Source: Oscillospiraceae bacterium
GTDB taxonomy: Bacteria > Bacillota > Clostridia > Oscillospirales > Ruminococcaceae
Length of the DNA stretch: 64,000 nt
NCBI GenBank assembly: GCA_021202155.1
Contig: JAJQDP010000033.1
Span: 1 to 64,000 of the forward strand
Direction: 5' to 3'
In this document: positions 7,806-15,582 of the stretch, piece after piece
Layout of the letters: the number at the start of each line of letters is the position of its first letter
Numbering within the stretch: the stretch's first letter is position 1
Made by a program: the position numbers and the translations under genes
The notes under the pieces: model-generated
The model's input: only the letters and a program-made list of their open reading frames with translations
Told to the model about the DNA's origin: nothing
Database searches by the model: none

Positions 7806-9680
7806 ATGCGCGACAAAATATCAATAATCTATATAAACCTGCAATTATCCCTCGACTGCAAAACGCTTCTCTACACGATAGAAACTCCTCGCCACACCTG
7901 GAAGCAGTCGCCTGATTCCTGTCCGCGCTTCATCATGGAAGACGGGAGCACCGTCCCGTTCAGCTCTGCCGACGAAATCTCGCACGAAAGCTATAAAAGC
8001 GGCGTCGGGGAGGGGATTCTCTCCCATTATAAATGGAACTCAGGCTTCTCGTTTGAGACACTTTGCTGGATAGAAGTCGTCAAGAAGGCTGTACACTTTG
8101 AGCTCATCCCCGGTGAGGGCTCGCTCCCGTTCAAAAAAGTTTTCTTTCCCGGCTACTTCTCGTTCGAGGAGAAGAGCGACACCGCCTACACCGTGATGCC
8201 GGTTTTGCAGGGAATCCTCATCCCGAACAACTGGGAGAACGAAGTCAGAAAGCTCCCGTTCGACGGGCAGTTCTGCTCGTCGGGCGCATATATGCCCTGG
8301 CTCGGGCAGGTGGAGGGACGTCACGGCTACATCGCCATCTGCGAGACCCCGTGGGACGCCGGTTACTACGTCGACCACCCGGCGGGCGGCTCATATACTC
8401 ATGTGGGAGCATACTTTCTCCCGAGCCTCGGCGAATTCTCCTACCGCAGAAGCGTTCGGTACATATTTTCGGACGATTGCGACTATAACGACCTTTGCAA
8501 GATATATAGAAATTACGCCATCGAAACGGGTCTTCTGACCACTCTCAGGGAGAAATCCGCCCGCAACCCTCTCGTCGACCAGCTCATCGGCTCGGTCATC
8601 GTACACAAGGGCATCAAAAAGCACGTCTCGCCCGATTCGAGATACTATGATAAAGAGAACCCCGAAAACAACGACTCTGTCGTCCCGTTCCACGCCCGCA
8701 CCGTTGAGATTCAGAGGTATCACCAGAAGGGCGTCAAGAAGCTCTATCTCCACCTTGACGGCTGGGGCGAGCCCGGCTATGACAACAAACATCCCGACTA
8801 CCTCCCCGCATGTCGCAAGGCGGGCGGCTGGATAGGCTTCAGGGAGCTCTCGGACACAATCCAGGACTGCGGCTACCTCTTCGGTCTTCACGACCAGTAT
8901 CGTGACTACTACTTAGACGCCGAGACCTATGACCGGGAATTCGCACTCCATGCGCCCGATGGTTCAGTCTTTGAAATGTCTGTCTGGGCGGGAGGACGGC
9001 AGAACTACCTCTGCGCGACGCAAGCTCCCTACTATGTCAAGCGCAACTTCGAGTGGGTTCTCCAGCGCGGCATCCGCTTGCAGGCGTCATATCTTGACGT
9101 CTTCACCTGCAACGAGCCGGACGAGTGCGCCCACCCGATGCACCGGATGACCCGGCGCGAATGCCTCGGCTACCGCAGTGCCTGCTTCTCATACCTCTGG
9201 TCAAAGGGCATCCTCCCGAGCAGTGAGGAGTGCTCCGACTGGGCGATGCGTGAACTCGTTTTCTGCCACTACGGACCCTGTGACTTCATGCTCGAAAGCC
9301 CGGGGAGTCCCCGCCGCGGCGTTCCCGTCCCGCTTTTCAACCTCGTCTACCACGACTGCATGGTGCTCCCGTGGTTCATGGACAAGGTGGACGGCGAGGA
9401 CTACATGCTCTATGCCCTCCTGAACGCCGGCGCGCCCTATCTTGACAGAGACGGAGCATACCCGAACACCGACGGCTCGTTCGACAGCGAAGCCGAGAAG
9501 CGTCTTGACGAGGAGATAGCCCGCTGTGCCGTCGTCACCTCTCTCCAGGAAAAGGTCGCCAAGTGCGAGATGCTCCGGCACGAATTTCTCTCGGAGGACT
9601 ACTCCCGCCAGCGCACCACCTTCTCCGACGGAACAACCGTCACTGTGGATTTGGCGACGGGCGAGTACGAAATTGTCTGA
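7806..9680 (+). CDS. DUF5696-type putative glycoside hydrolase (GH101/GH129-like TIM barrel)
   Basis: 624 aa from the ATG at 7806, preceded by AAGGAGG with 8 nt spacing; the track's earlier start lies in the promoter. The N-terminal ~230 residues look like a beta-sandwich. The middle contains barrel-like motifs YLHLDGWGEPGYDNKHPDY, GLHDQYRDYY and ASYLDVFTCNEPDECAHP, with acidic residues at strand ends as in retaining hydrolases, and later AMRELVFCHYGP. I recall this layout from DUF5696 and the GH101/GH129 group (O-glycan-acting enzymes). No signal peptide, so probably cytoplasmic. It has its own -10 and sits between the two duplicated cassettes with a higher-GC, uniform codon use. Substrate and exact family are uncertain. 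Confidence 0.75.
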   Translation: MRDKISIIYINLQLSLDCKTLLYTIETPRHTWKQSPDSCPRFIMEDGSTVPFSSADEISHESYKSGVGEGILSHYKWNSGFSFETLCWIEVVKKAVHFELIPGEGSLPFKKVFFPGYFSFEEKSDTAYTVMPVLQGILIPNNWENEVRKLPFDGQFCSSGAYMPWLGQVEGRHGYIAICETPWDAGYYVDHPAGGSYTHVGAYFLPSLGEFSYRRSVRYIFSDDCDYNDLCKIYRNYAIETGLLTTLREKSARNPLVDQLIGSVIVHKGIKKHVSPDSRYYDKENPENNDSVVPFHARTVEIQRYHQKGVKKLYLHLDGWGEPGYDNKHPDYLPACRKAGGWIGFRELSDTIQDCGYLFGLHDQYRDYYLDAETYDREFALHAPDGSVFEMSVWAGGRQNYLCATQAPYYVKRNFEWVLQRGIRLQASYLDVFTCNEPDECAHPMHRMTRRECLGYRSACFSYLWSKGILPSSEECSDWAMRELVFCHYGPCDFMLESPGSPRRGVPVPLFNLVYHDCMVLPWFMDKVDGEDYMLYALLNAGAPYLDRDGAYPNTDGSFDSEAEKRLDEEIARCAVVTSLQEKVAKCEMLRHEFLSEDYSRQRTTFSDGTTVTVDLATGEYEIV

Positions 9681-9757
9681 AATGCACAAAATCCGTTCAA
9701 CCCGCCCCCACAAATTCTAACACGTCAAAAAAATTTAAATTCCCCCATGAAAAACAC

Positions 9758-9786
9758 TTGACAAGTTGCTCATGGGGGTCTATAAT
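9758..9786 (+). promoter_or_regulatory. Consensus sigma-A promoter of cassette 2 with perfect flanking inverted repeat
   Basis: TTGACA (9758-9763), 17-nt spacer, TATAAT (9781-9786), again GGGGG-N2 before the -10. CCCCCATGA (9742-9750) and TCATGGGGG (9770-9778) form a perfect 9-bp inverted repeat spanning the -35. This suggests an operator. Confidence 0.9.
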
Positions 9787-9792
9787 AGAAGC

Positions 9793-9991
9793 ATGTGGTG
9801 GAAGGGCAAATAACAGCTTAACCACATGAATCATTGCGGGGGGGTACACGTTTTCCGTAGCTCGGAATTTTTTCCGAGTTTCGCAGAAACTCGTACCCAT
9901 ACCAAACCTCCGACACTAATTATTAAAAAGTGCATCGGGGGATTTTTGTATCTATATTTTCCTCCGAAGTACAACTAAGGAGGAATTTTTT
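9793..9991 (+). promoter_or_regulatory. Conserved structured 5' leader RNA of giant secreted protein 2
   Basis: This is the homologue of the 703-901 leader. It keeps CATGTGGT (9792-9799)/ACCACATG (9821-9828), a GGGGTAC/GTACCC pair, the extra hairpin CTCGGAA/TTCCGAG, CCTCCG (9907-9912)/CGGGGG (9936-9941), and the SD-sequestering pair TTCCTCC (9959-9965)/GGAGGAA (9979-9985). The anti-SD strand here is also CCTCCG (9961-9966), so CGGGGG can pair equally with either copy. Changes relative to copy 1 largely preserve pairing. Confidence 0.7.
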
Positions 9992-12900
9992 ATGGCAAAA
10001 CGCCTTATGTGCATCATAATAAGCGTTTTAATGATCGTCTCACTCCTTCCCACTGCCGCGTTTGCGACCGATGAATCCGGGGACTCCAACCCCGTCGTAG
10101 AGTCGACCGCCGATGCGGATGAGGGCGATGCAGAAGAAAGTGGGGAAACTGAAGAAGTAGTGGAAGCTGAGGCAGAAGAAGCCGCCGAAGCCACAGAAGA
10201 GACCACCGTCTCCGCCGCCGCTCAGGCAGTTCAGTCCATGATAGACGCCCTGCCGACCGTGGATGAAGTAGCGGCAATGGACACTGACGGACAGAATGAG
10301 GTTTACACCGCCTTCCTCGAAGCTTGTGAAGCTTACGATGCTTTGAGTGAAGAGGATCAAGCCACAGTAGACGATTCCGCCCTTGATACTTTGTCTGATT
10401 ACTTCAACGGAATGGTTTCAACAACTGCTACTATTCCGACTTCTGGAGCACTCACAACCGGTACATATACGTTGACCGGAAATGTTACTCTTACAGGTGC
10501 ATTGACTGTAGCCAGTGGGCAGACAGTTGTTATAGATCTTGCAGGGTATACTATCAGTTATTCGGGGTCTTCTGTCACCCTTTTAATATCTAATACTGGA
10601 ACGCTAACGATTATGGACAGTAGTGAAGCTGGTGCAGGTAAAATTTCGTTTACTTATACAGGTAGCTCATCTGCATACGTGATTAGGACTTCTAATGGAG
10701 GCACTCTTACGGTTGAGTCCGGTGGAATTGAAATTAGCAGTACTAACGGAACAGTTGCTACTATTAATGCGACGTCAAGTTCTTCATCCACGCAAACAAT
10801 AACAATCAATGATGGAACTATCAGCTCAACGAGTAGTGCAGGAAATGCCTATGGAATATATGGACAAGCGAGTAAAGATAAAATTACTGTTAATGATGGA
10901 ACTATCACTGCAACAAGCACATCTGGAAATGCATACGGCGTTTACTCTTCCGCAAGCAATGTTCTGGTCTATACTGCAATATATGGAGGTAGTATAACAG
11001 CAACGGGTGGTGTTGACTCGTATGGAGTTTATGTCAGTGACAATAGCGCAAAAGTTTATGGAGGCAGTATCTCTGCAAATGGAGCTGGAAGCGTGTATGG
11101 AGTGTATGCAAAATATACTACGGTTTCTGACGGAACGATCACAGCATCTGGCGATGGAACAACTTATGGAGTCTATGGTAGCTCATCAGTAACTATTACT
11201 GATGGAACTATATCTTCAAGCACAACAGATAGCAACTCAACAGCTTATGTAGCCAATAAGGCAACAATTTCTGATGGAAACTTTACTGGAACTTTGTATG
11301 AAGGAACTACTGTAACAGGTGGAACGTTTAGCTATGATGTATCTGATTTTGTCAATACAGATACATATCAGGTTAAAAGCAATGGTGATGGAACGTATAC
11401 AGTCAGCGTGAAGAACAGTGAAGAAAATGGTGCAACTGAGCAAAGTGAAAACCATGTTGCTTCAGTTACAAGTAAGTCTGACAGTAGCGACATAAAATAC
11501 TACATTTCGCTTCAGGATGCAATCGATGCCGCTTCTGAAAATGATACGGTTTCGTTACTGGTGGATGTCTCTGAAAACGTTACAGTAGCGGAAAGTCAAA
11601 GTATCACTCTTGATCTTTGTGGATTTACACTGACCACGGAAGATTCTACTGCGAATGTTTCTATCATTTATGTCTACGGTACAATGACCTTAAAGGATAG
11701 TAGTGAAGATCAGACAGGAAAAATAACCGGATCGGGTGCTGAGATACCCAGTACAACTAACAAATTATATGGTGGTGGTATTCGTGTCAAAGGTACTGTA
11801 ACCATGGAAAGTGGCTCGATAACCGGTAACGGAAAGTTAGGAAACTATGTTAGTGGTGCAGGCGTTTATGTTGATGATGGTGGAACATTCACTATGAATG
11901 GCGGAAGCATTAGCGACAACCTCGGAGATTGGGGTGGAGGCGTATATGTCACTTCTGGTGGAACGTTTACCATGAACGATGGTGAAATTTCTGGAAACAC
12001 TATTCAGAACTGGGGTGGCGGTGTTGTTTTATATGGCAATTGCACCTTTACCATGAATGGAGGAACAATTACCGGCAATAAAGGAGTTTATGGCGGAGGT
12101 ATCTATTTACACGGTAGTTCTGATGTTGGCTATCCAACATTTGTAATGACAAAAGGTGCAATCTACAACAATACCGCTACAACTGAAGGTGCTGATATAT
12201 ACTCTACTGGCAGTAGTTCTGTAACTTTGATAGCTGCGAGTGAAATGACAGATGGCACTAAAGACTTTACTGGCTATTGTTGGTATACTGATGCAAGTGG
12301 AAACAGATATGATGCAGAGACGAATGTCACAGATACAGTTGATGTTTCGGAGACATTAACAGGTGCGTACTCACTAATCGCCTCAAAGCCATATACCTTC
12401 ACCCTCGGCATCAGCACTGACTCCACAACCACCGTCCCCGCAGAAATAGCCTCCGGCGAAGGCACAGCTACAATGTACGTCAAAGTAACTTCCGAGAACA
12501 TCGGTAGCTACACAAATGCCGCTTATCCTACAACATCTCTCACATTCGGTGACAATAATACCGGCTATGTATTCGCAGGCTGGTACGAAGACAGCGAGGG
12601 GACAACGACTTGCACAAGTGTTCCGTCAACCGATGCTTATGCCAAATTTGTTGACGAGAATGTCTTAGATGTATGGGTTCAGACCACATCAGGCACATCA
12701 AGCGCATCAGAAAAAACCGATATGAGGCTTGTGAGCACAGTTGATACTCTGCGTTATGCCTGTGTAGGATTTGAAATTACAATCACCCAGTCTACTAAAA
12801 CCTCGACCACAAGTGTATATAAGCAACTCGTAGGTTCTAGTGGAGAGACTGTTTTTAATTATAGTCCAGAGGATATTTGTAGCATTTCAACCTACTTCAT

Positions 12901-13033
12901 GACATATACCATATTCAACATTCCTAATAGTAGCTTTGACACACAAATGACGATCAGAGCTTACTGGACAACTAATGATGGCACTACTGTGTATGGTACT
13001 GCAAGAGTAGTGAGTGTCAACGACGTAATGTAA
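9992..13033 (+). CDS. Large secreted beta-helix-like surface protein (cassette 2)
   Basis: 1013 aa. The signal peptide (MAKRLMCIIISVLMIVSLLP, cut after AAFA) is nearly identical to that of giant 1, also at the nucleotide level. An acidic segment and a short helical domain (about 65-145; EACEAYDALSEEDQATVDDS) of a type common in gut Firmicutes surface proteins follow. Residues 150-440 and 500-780 carry DGTI/GGSI/MNGG repeats typical of parallel beta-helices, including FTMNGG-type repeats near 590-680. The last ~212 aa (from about 802) match giant 1: GEGTATMYVKV, a GWY Listeria-Bacteroides-like unit, and MRLVSTVDTLRY...VGFEI. No wall anchor is visible. The two proteins share ends but not middles, which suggests domain shuffling in a fixed frame. 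Confidence 0.9.
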   Translation: MAKRLMCIIISVLMIVSLLPTAAFATDESGDSNPVVESTADADEGDAEESGETEEVVEAEAEEAAEATEETTVSAAAQAVQSMIDALPTVDEVAAMDTDGQNEVYTAFLEACEAYDALSEEDQATVDDSALDTLSDYFNGMVSTTATIPTSGALTTGTYTLTGNVTLTGALTVASGQTVVIDLAGYTISYSGSSVTLLISNTGTLTIMDSSEAGAGKISFTYTGSSSAYVIRTSNGGTLTVESGGIEISSTNGTVATINATSSSSSTQTITINDGTISSTSSAGNAYGIYGQASKDKITVNDGTITATSTSGNAYGVYSSASNVLVYTAIYGGSITATGGVDSYGVYVSDNSAKVYGGSISANGAGSVYGVYAKYTTVSDGTITASGDGTTYGVYGSSSVTITDGTISSSTTDSNSTAYVANKATISDGNFTGTLYEGTTVTGGTFSYDVSDFVNTDTYQVKSNGDGTYTVSVKNSEENGATEQSENHVASVTSKSDSSDIKYYISLQDAIDAASENDTVSLLVDVSENVTVAESQSITLDLCGFTLTTEDSTANVSIIYVYGTMTLKDSSEDQTGKITGSGAEIPSTTNKLYGGGIRVKGTVTMESGSITGNGKLGNYVSGAGVYVDDGGTFTMNGGSISDNLGDWGGGVYVTSGGTFTMNDGEISGNTIQNWGGGVVLYGNCTFTMNGGTITGNKGVYGGGIYLHGSSDVGYPTFVMTKGAIYNNTATTEGADIYSTGSSSVTLIAASEMTDGTKDFTGYCWYTDASGNRYDAETNVTDTVDVSETLTGAYSLIASKPYTFTLGISTDSTTTVPAEIASGEGTATMYVKVTSENIGSYTNAAYPTTSLTFGDNNTGYVFAGWYEDSEGTTTCTSVPSTDAYAKFVDENVLDVWVQTTSGTSSASEKTDMRLVSTVDTLRYACVGFEITITQSTKTSTTSVYKQLVGSSGETVFNYSPEDICSISTYFMTYTIFNIPNSSFDTQMTIRAYWTTNDGTTVYGTARVVSVNDVM

Positions 13034-13087
13034 TAAGCAATGCAGGTTTAATGTGCTCTTATAGGACACGTGAAAGGAGATGCAATC

Positions 13088-13213
13088 GTGAAATACGAGA
13101 AATCAGATATGGAAATCATCAACTTTGATTACCACGATAACTTTGTTCTCGCTAATTTAAGCGGTAATGAAAAAGGCGACGATTCAGGCATCGATTTTGG
13201 AGAACTAAAGTGA
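13088..13213 (+). CDS. MYxxHE-family small peptide of cassette 2 (41 aa)
   Basis: GTG start with AAAGGAG about 13 nt upstream, 54 nt after giant 2, matching the position of peptide A in cassette 1. It begins MKYEKSDMEIINFDYHDNFV and ends GDDSGIDFGELK. The DSxIDF/DSGIDF stretch resembles EDSIDFSEIVSG in the membrane protein encoded next; this may be chance. No signal peptide. Function unknown. Confidence 0.75.
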   Translation: MKYEKSDMEIINFDYHDNFVLANLSGNEKGDDSGIDFGELK

Positions 13214-13261
13214 GAATTAGAGCCTTAGTTCCCACTAAATCAAAGCAGTAACATGCCCGAC

Positions 13262-13293
13262 CCAGGGCGGGTTAATCCCGCCCTGGTTTGTTT
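13262..13293 (+). terminator. Conserved hairpin between peptide and membrane-protein genes, cassette 2
   Basis: Perfect 10-bp stem CCAGGGCGGG / CCCGCCCTGG with loop TTAAT, then TTTGTTT. It matches the hairpin at 6753 in sequence and position. Confidence 0.75.
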
Positions 13294-13307
13294 AAGGAGG
13301 AAGAAAG

Positions 13308-13946
13308 TTGGAAGCTGAGAAGAGAAAGATTTTGATCGCGGTTTGTTGCGCGGTGGCGGTTGTGGTGGTTGTTATCTGCGTGGCACTCGTGGCGGCGCGG
13401 GTCGGGAACAGGGCTATTTCAGAGCTTCCCGCGGCGGCGACTACCACGGCGGCTGAGACGGAGGAGACTCCGGAGGTGACTTCTGTGACGACGGTCACGG
13501 AGGAGGTCAGCACGACTGCGACAACAACCGTTTTAGCGGAGGATTCCCCCGAGGAGACGACTGCCGGCACGACGGCGGCGAGCAGTTCCGCGACAACTGT
13601 GGCTACTACAACCACGACCACAACTAAGGCTGAGACTTCGCCGGTCGCGGGAACGACGAGCGCGGAGGACGGTTTGGACGTCGTCGACCTTGGCGACGAG
13701 GACGAGGTTGAGATTGTTGAGGACAGCATCGACTTCTCCGAGATAGTTTCCGGAACAACCGTTGCGACCACCCAGGCGTCGGTGACCACCACGAGACCGA
13801 TTTCCGTCTACTCGGGGACAACGACCGCGGGGACGTCCACAACCTCGACCGAGAGCACGACGACCACAACCGAGGCGTCGGAAACACCCGAGCTGTCGGT
13901 GGCGACCGAGTCGTCGGACGACACAAAGTGGGGACCGCTGTTTTGA
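13308..13946 (+). CDS. Single-pass membrane protein with Thr-rich stalk, ends WGPLF (cassette 2)
   Basis: 212 aa, TTG start fixed by AAGGAGGAAGAAAG, which is identical to the RBS of the paralogue at 6802. It has a basic N-terminus, one membrane helix (about 8-30) and a Thr/Ser/Glu/Ala-rich stalk. Conserved islands are SPVAGTTSAEDGLDVVD, EDSIDFSEIVSGTT, TRPISVYSGTTT and the terminal WGPLF. Conservation of these short motifs inside freely changing low-complexity sequence indicates selected contact sites. Role unknown; probably works with the giant secreted protein of the same cassette. Confidence 0.85.
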   Translation: MEAEKRKILIAVCCAVAVVVVVICVALVAARVGNRAISELPAAATTTAAETEETPEVTSVTTVTEEVSTTATTTVLAEDSPEETTAGTTAASSSATTVATTTTTTTKAETSPVAGTTSAEDGLDVVDLGDEDEVEIVEDSIDFSEIVSGTTVATTQASVTTTRPISVYSGTTTAGTSTTSTESTTTTTEASETPELSVATESSDDTKWGPLF

Positions 13947-13983
13947 GCGGCAGGAATGAATTTTGCGGGAGGATGGTGTCAGA

Positions 13984-14208
13984 ATGTCAAGAATCCTGAC
14001 CGAAAGGCAGAAGGAGCAGAAGCGCGAGTGCCGCAAGCGTTACTACGCCAAGACCGCGAGCCTCTACCCGCGTCATGCGTGGACGGAGGAGGAGACGAAG
14101 CTCGTCCTTGAGCACAAGATGCCCGACAGCGAGCTTTCGGAAAAGATAGGCAGGTCGCTAAAATCCATCCAGGAGAAACGCCGCCGTCTCAAGCGCGCAG
14201 AGAGGTAA
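13984..14208 (+). CDS. Small basic SANT/Myb-like helical protein (cassette 2)
   Basis: 74 aa from the ATG at 13984, preceded by GGGAGG; the track's TTG start at 13963 would place the SD inside the gene. KRECRKRYYAKTASLYPRH and WTEEETKLVLEH...LSEKIGRSLKSIQEKR align along their length with the cassette 1 copy. Probably nucleic-acid-binding because of charge and the SANT-like helices; target not known. Confidence 0.8.
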   Translation: MSRILTERQKEQKRECRKRYYAKTASLYPRHAWTEEETKLVLEHKMPDSELSEKIGRSLKSIQEKRRRLKRAER

Positions 14209-14218
14209 CCCCTCAGTC

Positions 14219-14365
14219 TGCGCCTGCGGCGCATCCAGCTCCCCTTTCAGGGGAGCCTTTTTATATTCTCCCAAAAGCTTCTGGAAGAGGCAATAATAGC
14301 CTCCCCTGAAAGGGGAGGGGGACCATCGCCAACGGCGATGGTGGAGGGGTTTCCGCGGGAGAAGT
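14219..14365. repeat. REP-like dispersed intergenic element with CTCCCC/GGGGAG palindromes
   Basis: Contains GCTCCCCTTTCAGGGGAGC followed by CTTTTT (also usable as terminator of cassette 2), then CCTCCCCTGAAAGGGGAGG and paired CCATCGCC/GGCGATGG. Similar modules recur at 15955-16270 and 53797-53945. I recall such elements as frequent between genes of gut clostridia. Confidence 0.75.
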
Positions 14366-14436
14366 TTCCGAGCCATCGAAGTAACTCATATAAATATCTT
14401 CACTCTTTCAAATTCAACATACGCCGAAATATTATA

Positions 14437-14465
14437 TTGACATTCAATATAAGGGGGAGTACAAT
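14437..14465 (+). promoter_or_regulatory. Promoter of the peptide array
   Basis: TTGACA (14437-14442), 17-nt spacer, TACAAT (14460-14465), with GGGGG-N2 directly before the -10 as in the two cassette promoters. Confidence 0.85.
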
Positions 14466-14516
14466 TTTAGACGTGGGGGAGATTTGAGCAAGCAACTTCT
14501 GAAAGGCGTGACCAGA

Positions 14517-14630
14517 ATGTACGAAGAGCACGAATTGAATATAATCGCCTTCGCCGACATTGACGTTTTCGCTGATCTTTCAATAGCCTCTGACGCGGAT
14601 GATGACGGCAGCGGTAGTAGTTATCATTAA
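14517..14630 (+). CDS. MYxxHE-family array peptide 1 (37 aa)
   Basis: Begins MYEEHELNIIAFADIDVFAD and ends in an Asp/Gly/Ser tail. It is close to the family consensus (MYxxHELxIIxFxxxDVFA). A TTG at 14484 with GGGGGAG before it is in frame and would add 11 residues (MSKQLLKGVTR), but all siblings start at the MY position, so I prefer 14517. No signal peptide. Function unknown. Confidence 0.75.
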   Translation: MYEEHELNIIAFADIDVFADLSIASDADDDGSGSSYH

Positions 14631-14646
14631 TTTCGGAGGCTGTGGC

Positions 14647-14775
14647 ATGTACAAGAATCACGATTTAGAGATTTTGATTTTTGAAGAAGTTAATTGCTAC
14701 GTCATGGAATGGGCGTCCGACGGCGAAGAGGGCGAAGACCAGTATTCCATCCAACCCGGACGCGAGGCAATTTAG
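14647..14775 (+). CDS. MYxxHE-family array peptide 2 (42 aa)
   Basis: ATG 16 nt after peptide 1 with GGAGG upstream. Begins MYKNHDLEILIFEEVNCYVM; the DVFA position is replaced by NCYV. The tail is acidic and ends PGREAI, where the GAGG of the codons may help the next SD region. Unknown function. Confidence 0.75.
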   Translation: MYKNHDLEILIFEEVNCYVMEWASDGEEGEDQYSIQPGREAI

Positions 14776-14785
14776 CGAGGCACAA

Positions 14786-14914
14786 ATGATGTACAGTAAT
14801 CACAACATGGACGTAGTCATCTTTGACGCAAACGGCGAAGTCTGCGCCTGGCTTGTCGATGACGGAAGCGACATGGAAACCGAGAGCTATAATCCTAATT
14901 ACGAGGCAAAATGA
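14786..14914 (+). CDS. MYxxHE-family array peptide 3 (42 aa)
   Basis: The ORF track shows a 77-aa ORF from 14681, but that start lies inside peptide 2; GCGAGG before 14786 and the family pattern place the start at MMYSNHNMDVVIFDANGEVC. The tail ends NPNYEAK. The stop overlaps the next start (ATGA), so translation is probably coupled. Confidence 0.75.
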   Translation: MMYSNHNMDVVIFDANGEVCAWLVDDGSDMETESYNPNYEAK

Positions 14915-15051
14915 TGTATAACGAGCATGAAATTTCAGTGGTCAATTTTGACGATACCGATGTGTTTGGCTTAGACCTCAACGGTAGCCAGGATGGTGGC
15001 GGAGGAGCTTCCGGCGGTTCAAGCATTGACCCAACACTTGAGGCGAAGTGA
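14911..15051 (+). CDS. MYxxHE-family array peptide 4 (46 aa)
   Basis: Overlaps peptide 3 by 4 nt. Begins MMYNEHEISVVNFDDTDVFG, followed by a Gly-rich run (DGGGGASGGSS) and the end PTLEAK. The GAGGC bases encoding the Glu-Ala of peptide 3 act as its SD. Unknown function. Confidence 0.8.
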   Translation: MMYNEHEISVVNFDDTDVFGLDLNGSQDGGGGASGGSSIDPTLEAK

Positions 15052-15056
15052 GCGCG

Positions 15057-15194
15057 ATGAATTTTTACGAGAATCACAAGTTAGATGTAATCCAGTTTGA
15101 ACCCGCCTGCGTGTTCGCCGACCTTGGCGTCAGTGGAGACGAATCCGGCGGCATAGTAGTTCACTCGGTTAATCCTGGCACGGCAGATAGGTAG
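15057..15194 (+). CDS. MYxxHE-family array peptide 5 (45 aa)
   Basis: Starts 5 nt after the stop of peptide 4, using GAGG within the last codons of peptide 4 as SD. Begins MNFYENHKLDVIQFEPACVF, so two residues precede the Tyr; DVFA is replaced by CVFA. The tail contains GDESGGIVV. Unknown function. Confidence 0.75.
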   Translation: MNFYENHKLDVIQFEPACVFADLGVSGDESGGIVVHSVNPGTADR

Positions 15195-15201
15195 GGATAA
15201 T

Positions 15202-15303
15202 ATGTATAACGAACACGAGTTGACAATAATCGCATATGATGAGAATCTTTATGTGGTGTGCAGTTATTCTGATGGAGGCGACACTGGGTGGAGTTACGAT
15301 TGA
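15202..15303 (+). CDS. MYxxHE-family array peptide 6 (33 aa)
   Basis: The shortest member. Begins MYNEHELTIIAYDENLYVVC and ends GGDTGWSYD. GTAGGGATAAT is a weak SD. The stop overlaps the next start (TGATG). Unknown function. Confidence 0.7.
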   Translation: MYNEHELTIIAYDENLYVVCSYSDGGDTGWSYD

Positions 15304-15431
15304 TGTATCAGGAACACGACATAGAAATATCAGAATTCAACGAGCAAGATGTGTTTGCAAATATTGCAGATGAAGCTTCCGAAGATGGTGAAGGCACGCA
15401 TAGTTTCATCCCAGACAGTTCGGACATATAA
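15303..15431 (+). CDS. MYxxHE-family array peptide 7 (42 aa)
   Basis: Begins MYQEHDIEISEFNEQDVFAN, with an acidic tail ending DSSDI. Overlap TGATG with peptide 6 indicates coupled translation; GGAGG within peptide 6 is about 22 nt upstream. Unknown function. Confidence 0.75.
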   Translation: MYQEHDIEISEFNEQDVFANIADEASEDGEGTHSFIPDSSDI

Positions 15432-15442
15432 AGGTGATGCAC

Positions 15443-15568
15443 ATGTACAAAAAGCATGAATTAAAAGTCACTCTCTTCGAGCCCGGAGAGGTCTTTGCAG
15501 AAGGCTTGGATCAGGGAGCGGTTTCAGGCGGCGAGATTGAGGTTTTACCGGATGATGATGACGACTGA
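15443..15568 (+). CDS. MYxxHE-family array peptide 8 (41 aa)
   Basis: AAAGGTG upstream. Begins MYKKHELKVTLFEPGEVFAE and ends LPDDDDD. The middle GLDQG...GG resembles GVDQGS of peptide 9. Last gene of the first array transcript, followed by a terminator. Confidence 0.75.
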   Translation: MYKKHELKVTLFEPGEVFAEGLDQGAVSGGEIEVLPDDDDD

Positions 15569-15582
15569 CTATGAAGAGCAGA

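Noticed and set aside
14681-14914. 77-aa ORF of the track as one protein
   Set aside because: Its start lies inside array peptide 2; only the last 42 codons match the peptide family and follow an SD.
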